From Candidatus Bathyarchaeia archaeon (lineage in GTDB: Archaea > Thermoproteota > Bathyarchaeia > Bathyarchaeales > Bathycorpusculaceae): a DNA stretch of 64,000 nucleotides. Location: positions 62,001 to 126,000 of the forward strand of contig JAVYUU010000002.1 of NCBI GenBank assembly GCA_038728085.1. The letters are read 5' to 3'. Made by a program: the position numbers and the translations under genes. Under the pieces are notes generated by a model. The model did no database searches. It was not told the origin of the DNA and saw nothing but the letters and a program-made list of their open reading frames with translations. Of this stretch, positions 60,721 to 64,000 are shown piece by piece; position 1 is the first letter of the stretch; every line of letters starts with the position of its first letter.

Positions 60721-62617
60721 TGGTCGCTCGCCTCTCTCTAAACGTGCTCATGTAGAATATGAACTTTCTCAATTTATGATTATTGAGAATCCATTCGGCT
60801 GTCGTGTCCACAACCCGCTTGAATTGGCTGTAATTCCACTTGGCAATTTTGTCCGCAATAAATAATGGCGTGTTATGCCCGAAGGCTTCTGGAATGTTGG
60901 ATGGCGCCATAGCCACCAAAATGCTCATGGTTAGGTTTTGCATGGGATTTGGCACGTTCTTGTCCATAAATAGGATTACCTCTATGGGCTCTTTTGCACC
61001 GTCGCCGAGTTCATTCCAAAACTCAACGGTGGTTTCAGGCTTGTAATCATATTCCGGATATACGAGGCGGTCTACAAGGAGCACGTTGCTCCGCAGCATG
61101 GGATCGGTTTTGGCTTGGCTCAATTGTACATAGGTTTTGAGGAAAACCTTCTCCAAGCCTATCTTGTTTTTGATGGCGCCCGAGACGTAGCCCTTCCGTT
61201 TTTGATTGTCCAAAACCATAGTCCTAAAGGCGGAGTCGTATTCTATGAGGCTCCACGGCGGCGTGATTTTGTCTGCGTTTAGTATGCTGGCGGACTGGAG
61301 GATCATGCGGTCTGTGTTTGGCAGCTTCTCCAGCTCCTCTTGGGAAACTTCAGCCTTCAACAAGTCGTTGTTGCACATTATTGGGATGAGCTGCCGCTTA
61401 AAGTCTCTGGCGGCGGTGTCCTTTGTTACGCCTATTAGGAGGATTCGTCTACTCCAGCATTCCTCCATCAGCATGTGGAGGGTGAAAAGCGTTAAGAAGG
61501 CTATGTCGAGGGTTGTGAGCCAATGTTCCTTTCCGCCCTTAACAATCTTCATGGGGTTGCCGGTTTCATGGTTTTCCGCGAAGAAGAATTTGTCGCCTAT
61601 TTGTATGACCAGTTTTTTGATGCGCGTCCATGTCTTTGCATACTTCTGGTTTAGGGCGTAAATTTCGCCCTTCTCAATTAGAAAACCCTTTTTCACAAGA
61701 TTGTTTAGGGCGCGTTCAACCCTTTTAGCTCTCTTCTCATCTTTTATGTCGAACTCCGCGAGAATCTGCCTCCGTGTTAAAGCCCCCTTCCGTTTAAGCA
61801 AGTCTATTATGGCATAGCGTAGGTAGTCCGCTCTTGGAGGGGGCAAGCCCAGCTGCTGGTTGCAGACAAGATGTCTTGCCATGGTCAAATCATTGATGTC
61901 TATGGGCTCCCCGTCCACCTCATAGCCTAAAATGTTGCTTTTAGCCTCCCACAAGGCGCGCTTCGAAGTGTCGTAGAGGAGGCTTGCCCTCTCAATGGAT
62001 AGGCTTCTGTCCAAAATTATTACTCGAACATTTTGTTCGATGTCCGTGGCAAGCCTGTAAGCCAAATAATATTCAGCGAGGGTCATGATCCAGTTGGCGA
62101 TGGTTGAATTGTTGATTATTGACTCTTCGGTTAGCGGCTTTCCGAGGCTGACCTCACCGGGCTGTGAAACCTCAAAGAAGGTTTGGTCCACGTCTGGAAT
62201 TTCGTTGACGTAGATGGGCACTACGCTGGATATGCCGGCGCCGTGCTTGGCGGTTCGCTCATCATACTTGACCGTGGGCGGCTTATCCTCATGAAAAGTT
62301 ATTGTCCCCGTTGAGGCGTAGGCGCCGCCAAAAAAGACCACAAGATCGAAGAGGGGACGTGAGTACATGGTGCCATCTATGCCCGCAAAACGCACAGAGG
62401 AGGCCCCAAAAAACTCTTTTGCGGTTTCATACGCCTCCTTTGTGTTGAAGCCTATTCTGATCAAGTTTGAGAGGAGACTCTCATAGAAGTTTTTTAGGCA
62501 GGAGAAGCGCTGCTCATAATCCAGAACCTGCATGGAAGCTCCGATTTTAAGCATGTTGCACGTCCGCTTTATGGCGTTGCTCAAGGGCGAAAGCTGCACC
62601 AATTCCACCGCCAACAA
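60692..62617 (-). CDS. NurA-like nuclease with inserted winged helix, 641 aa
   Basis: Protein about twice the size of typical NurA (about 340). NurA nuclease signatures are spread out: FAGIDGTMYSRPLF (Asp81), IILDRSLS (Asp203), LLIGVTKDTAARD (about 393) and near the C-terminus PEAFGHNTPLFIADKIA. Between the second and third lies an intact winged-helix domain (about 264-323: LRYAIIDLLKRKGALTRRQI, RALNNLVKKGFLIEKG). Residues beyond 410 form a long region with VDRLVYPEYDYKPE. The gene overlaps the HerA-like gene, as NurA and HerA do in archaea, and would supply the end-resection nuclease. The inserted wHTH and size set it apart. Confidence 0.72.
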   Translation of the reverse strand: MLAVELVQLSPLSNAIKRTCNMLKIGASMQVLDYEQRFSCLKNFYESLLSNLIRIGFNTKEAYETAKEFFGASSVRFAGIDGTMYSRPLFDLVVFFGGAYASTGTITFHEDKPPTVKYDERTAKHGAGISSVVPIYVNEIPDVDQTFFEVSQPGEVSLGKPLTEESIINNSTIANWIMTLAEYYLAYRLATDIEQNVRVIILDRSLSIERASLLYDTSKRALWEAKSNILGYEVDGEPIDINDLTMARHLVCNQQLGLPPPRADYLRYAIIDLLKRKGALTRRQILAEFDIKDEKRAKRVERALNNLVKKGFLIEKGEIYALNQKYAKTWTRIKKLVIQIGDKFFFAENHETGNPMKIVKGGKEHWLTTLDIAFLTLFTLHMLMEECWSRRILLIGVTKDTAARDFKRQLIPIMCNNDLLKAEVSQEELEKLPNTDRMILQSASILNADKITPPWSLIEYDSAFRTMVLDNQKRKGYVSGAIKNKIGLEKVFLKTYVQLSQAKTDPMLRSNVLLVDRLVYPEYDYKPETTVEFWNELGDGAKEPIEVILFMDKNVPNPMQNLTMSILVAMAPSNIPEAFGHNTPLFIADKIAKWNYSQFKRVVDTTAEWILNNHKLRKFIFYMSTFRERRATIEAARREQI

Positions 62618-62738
62618 TTAAACAGTAGGCTGGTAAAAACATTTTCAAGAATTCATTTGAAACGTCTTCTCCTCAGAATCTTTTATATTGCCTTTCAGCA
62701 AAATCTAGCTTGAAACCACCAGCTGAAAAGGGTCTATT

Positions 62739-63227
62739 TTGAAACATAAACACGCCCGCAAAAGACAGGTTGAAATTGAAGTTAGGCAAATGACATTGGA
62801 GGATTTACCAGAAGTTTGGCGATTAAGCGAAGAGGTCTTCACACCCGAAAAGCTTCAGTTCACCTACCGCACATGGAATATAAACGAGCTACTCTCGCTT
62901 TTCCAAGAAGAACCAGAACTGTGCCTAGTGGCTGAAGACGTAAACTCAAAGAAGATTATTGGATTCGCCCTAGGCACAATCCTTAAACGTCCTTTCAGCC
63001 CATGGACCTACGGCTACTTCCTATGGATAGGCGTGAAAAAGATGAGGCGACGCCGAGGCATCGGCAAGAAACTTTACAGAGAACTAGAAAAACGCTTCAA
63101 GGAGAAGGGCGCCCGCATAGCCATAGTGGACGTTGAAGGAACAAATGTGGCTGGCATGCGATTCATGGAAAAGCTAGGCTTCAAGCGAAGCCAAACCTAC
63201 GTGTGGTACAGTAAACTCCTTGAATAG
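62739..63227 (+). CDS. RimI-like GNAT acetyltransferase
   Basis: 162 residues: IEVRQMTLEDLPEVWRLSEEVF at the N-terminus, acetyl-CoA motif WIGVKKMRRRRGIGKKLYRE (R-x-x-G-I-G) and the closing TNVAGMRFMEKLGFKR. RimI-like proteins acetylate N-terminal amines of proteins; substrate not determined. TTG start; divergent from the NurA-like gene. Confidence 0.85.
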   Translation: MKHKHARKRQVEIEVRQMTLEDLPEVWRLSEEVFTPEKLQFTYRTWNINELLSLFQEEPELCLVAEDVNSKKIIGFALGTILKRPFSPWTYGYFLWIGVKKMRRRRGIGKKLYRELEKRFKEKGARIAIVDVEGTNVAGMRFMEKLGFKRSQTYVWYSKLLE

Positions 63228-63325
63228 GTATTTGCTAAAACTTATATGAAGGTTCCAAAAAAGCCTAAATAACCCTCAAGATACTGCAATTCATATCGTC
63301 TACTAAGGTGATATAGAGAGGTTCG

Positions 63326-64000
63326 TTGCAGAAAAAGGATTTTAAAGCCCTCGGTGTTGCCTCATGCATTTACTTCCTCTCCAGCAATTTAACAAGCATG
63401 TTCCTTCCAGTCTATTATTTAAGACTTGGATTGGGTGTAGGTGACATTGTTCTGCTTTTGCTGGCTACATTCATGATTATTGGGCTCTTGCCCATTACAT
63501 TGCTGATGTTTATCCGAAATTTCGAGTGTTTGATATGTTTTGGCGTTTTATTCACTATGATATTCTACACGCTGTTAATGTTTGTTAGAAATCCCGTTGT
63601 GCTGGGCATAGTCTACGGTCTAAGCATAGCCACTTTTTGGCCAAGCTTTAACCTACTCCAATTTAGGCTCAGCGAATCCAACATTAGGGCGCGCTCAGTA
63701 AGCCTCTTCTCCATAATAATTCCATCAGTCGCCAGCATAGTTGGCCCAGCAACCGGAGGTTTACTCATTGAGAAAATTGGTTTCACAGCAGTTTTTGGCT
63801 TCGCCGTAGCATTATACCTTGTTGCGTTGATCTTTTTCATGCGAGTGAGGTTTAGACGAGAAACTTTTGGTTTAACTGTTCCGCGAAGCAGAAAGCTCTC
63901 CATATTCTTCGCCACGTTTATAATTTTTGGAATGTGCGAAGCTTACTGGTTGGCTTATCCCCTCTTTGTTAATAGGATTTCTGAAACGGTTTCTAGAATG
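63326..64000 (+). CDS. MFS transporter (partial, right edge)
   Basis: The N-terminal 225 codons of a polytopic membrane protein run to the last base without a stop. Six hydrophobic segments and a VASIVGPATGGLLIEKIGF segment (helix 5 G-x-x-x-GP-x-x-GG motif) fit the major facilitator superfamily. TTG 63326 starts the frame; no ATG is available before Met25. Distantly similar in plan to the MFS genes at 2796 and 44946. Confidence 0.75.
   Translation, partial: MQKKDFKALGVASCIYFLSSNLTSMFLPVYYLRLGLGVGDIVLLLLATFMIIGLLPITLLMFIRNFECLICFGVLFTMIFYTLLMFVRNPVVLGIVYGLSIATFWPSFNLLQFRLSESNIRARSVSLFSIIIPSVASIVGPATGGLLIEKIGFTAVFGFAVALYLVALIFFMRVRFRRETFGLTVPRSRKLSIFFATFIIFGMCEAYWLAYPLFVNRISETVSRM

Overview
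The window looks like a chromosomal segment from an uncultured archaeon of the TACK group, most likely a Bathyarchaeia-type lineage. This rests on archaeal ribosomal proteins eL33 and eL14, a membrane-anchored LonB protease, Hjc resolvase, HerA/NurA-family proteins, archaeal-length PurA, PyrI with PyrB, a four-subunit pyruvate:ferredoxin oxidoreductase, ADP-forming acetyl-CoA synthetase, many GTG/TTG starts with GGAGG-type ribosome binding sites, TATA boxes, an intron-bearing tRNA-Ser and an intron in cbf5. The phylum is inferred from gene content; no rRNA gene is present to fix it.

Layout. 1-6.2 kb: a four-cluster ferredoxin subunit (cut by the window edge), SfsA, a radical SAM/SPASM enzyme, an MFS carrier, and a PadR regulator paired with a prenyl-synthase-like protein. 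6.3-16 kb: an amidohydrolase, a three-gene ABC exporter, ADP-forming acyl-CoA synthetase, a kinase-like fusion, an RNase J-type beta-CASP protein and malate dehydrogenase. 16-26 kb: surface and unknown proteins, a DapA-Fae fusion, TrmI, a broken Xaa-Pro peptidase, small regulators, a ParA-type ATPase and MobA. 26-31 kb: class III aminotransferase, eL33, Hjc, LonB. 31-33.6 kb: a decayed, gene-poor stretch with an 18-bp inverted repeat and three gene remnants. 33.6-39 kb: DtxR-FeoA-FeoB iron uptake, a response regulator unit and a B12/radical SAM protein. 39-48 kb: tRNA-Asn, divergent pyrI/pyrB, a wHTH-ATP cone-NrdD-like protein, tRNA-Pro, HtrA, MFS, PurA with two small proteins. 48-53 kb: repair and translation genes including eL14 and intron-containing cbf5, then tRNA-Ser. 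53-64 kb: a divergent PadR pair, porGDAB, a frameshifted ArsB-type permease, an enlarged HerA/NurA pair, a GNAT and a truncated MFS gene.

Metabolically, porGDAB (pyruvate to acetyl-CoA) and the ADP-forming synthetase (acyl-CoA to acid plus ATP), with an M20 peptidase and malate dehydrogenase, suggest anaerobic fermentation of peptides or organic acids with ferredoxin as carrier. The Fae domain points to tetrahydromethanopterin-linked C1 chemistry.

The observations most worth following are: (1) a predicted 33-nt intron in cbf5 that splits the catalytic Asp codon inside a near-canonical bulge-helix-bulge; (2) a DapA-family aldolase fused to formaldehyde-activating enzyme, divergent from an unrecognised conserved gene; (3) a ribonucleotide-reductase-like protein that has gained a DNA-binding domain and lost its radical residues; (4) an enlarged NurA-like nuclease with an internal winged helix, overlapping a HerA-like ATPase gene; (5) matching PadR-type operators at two distant promoters.
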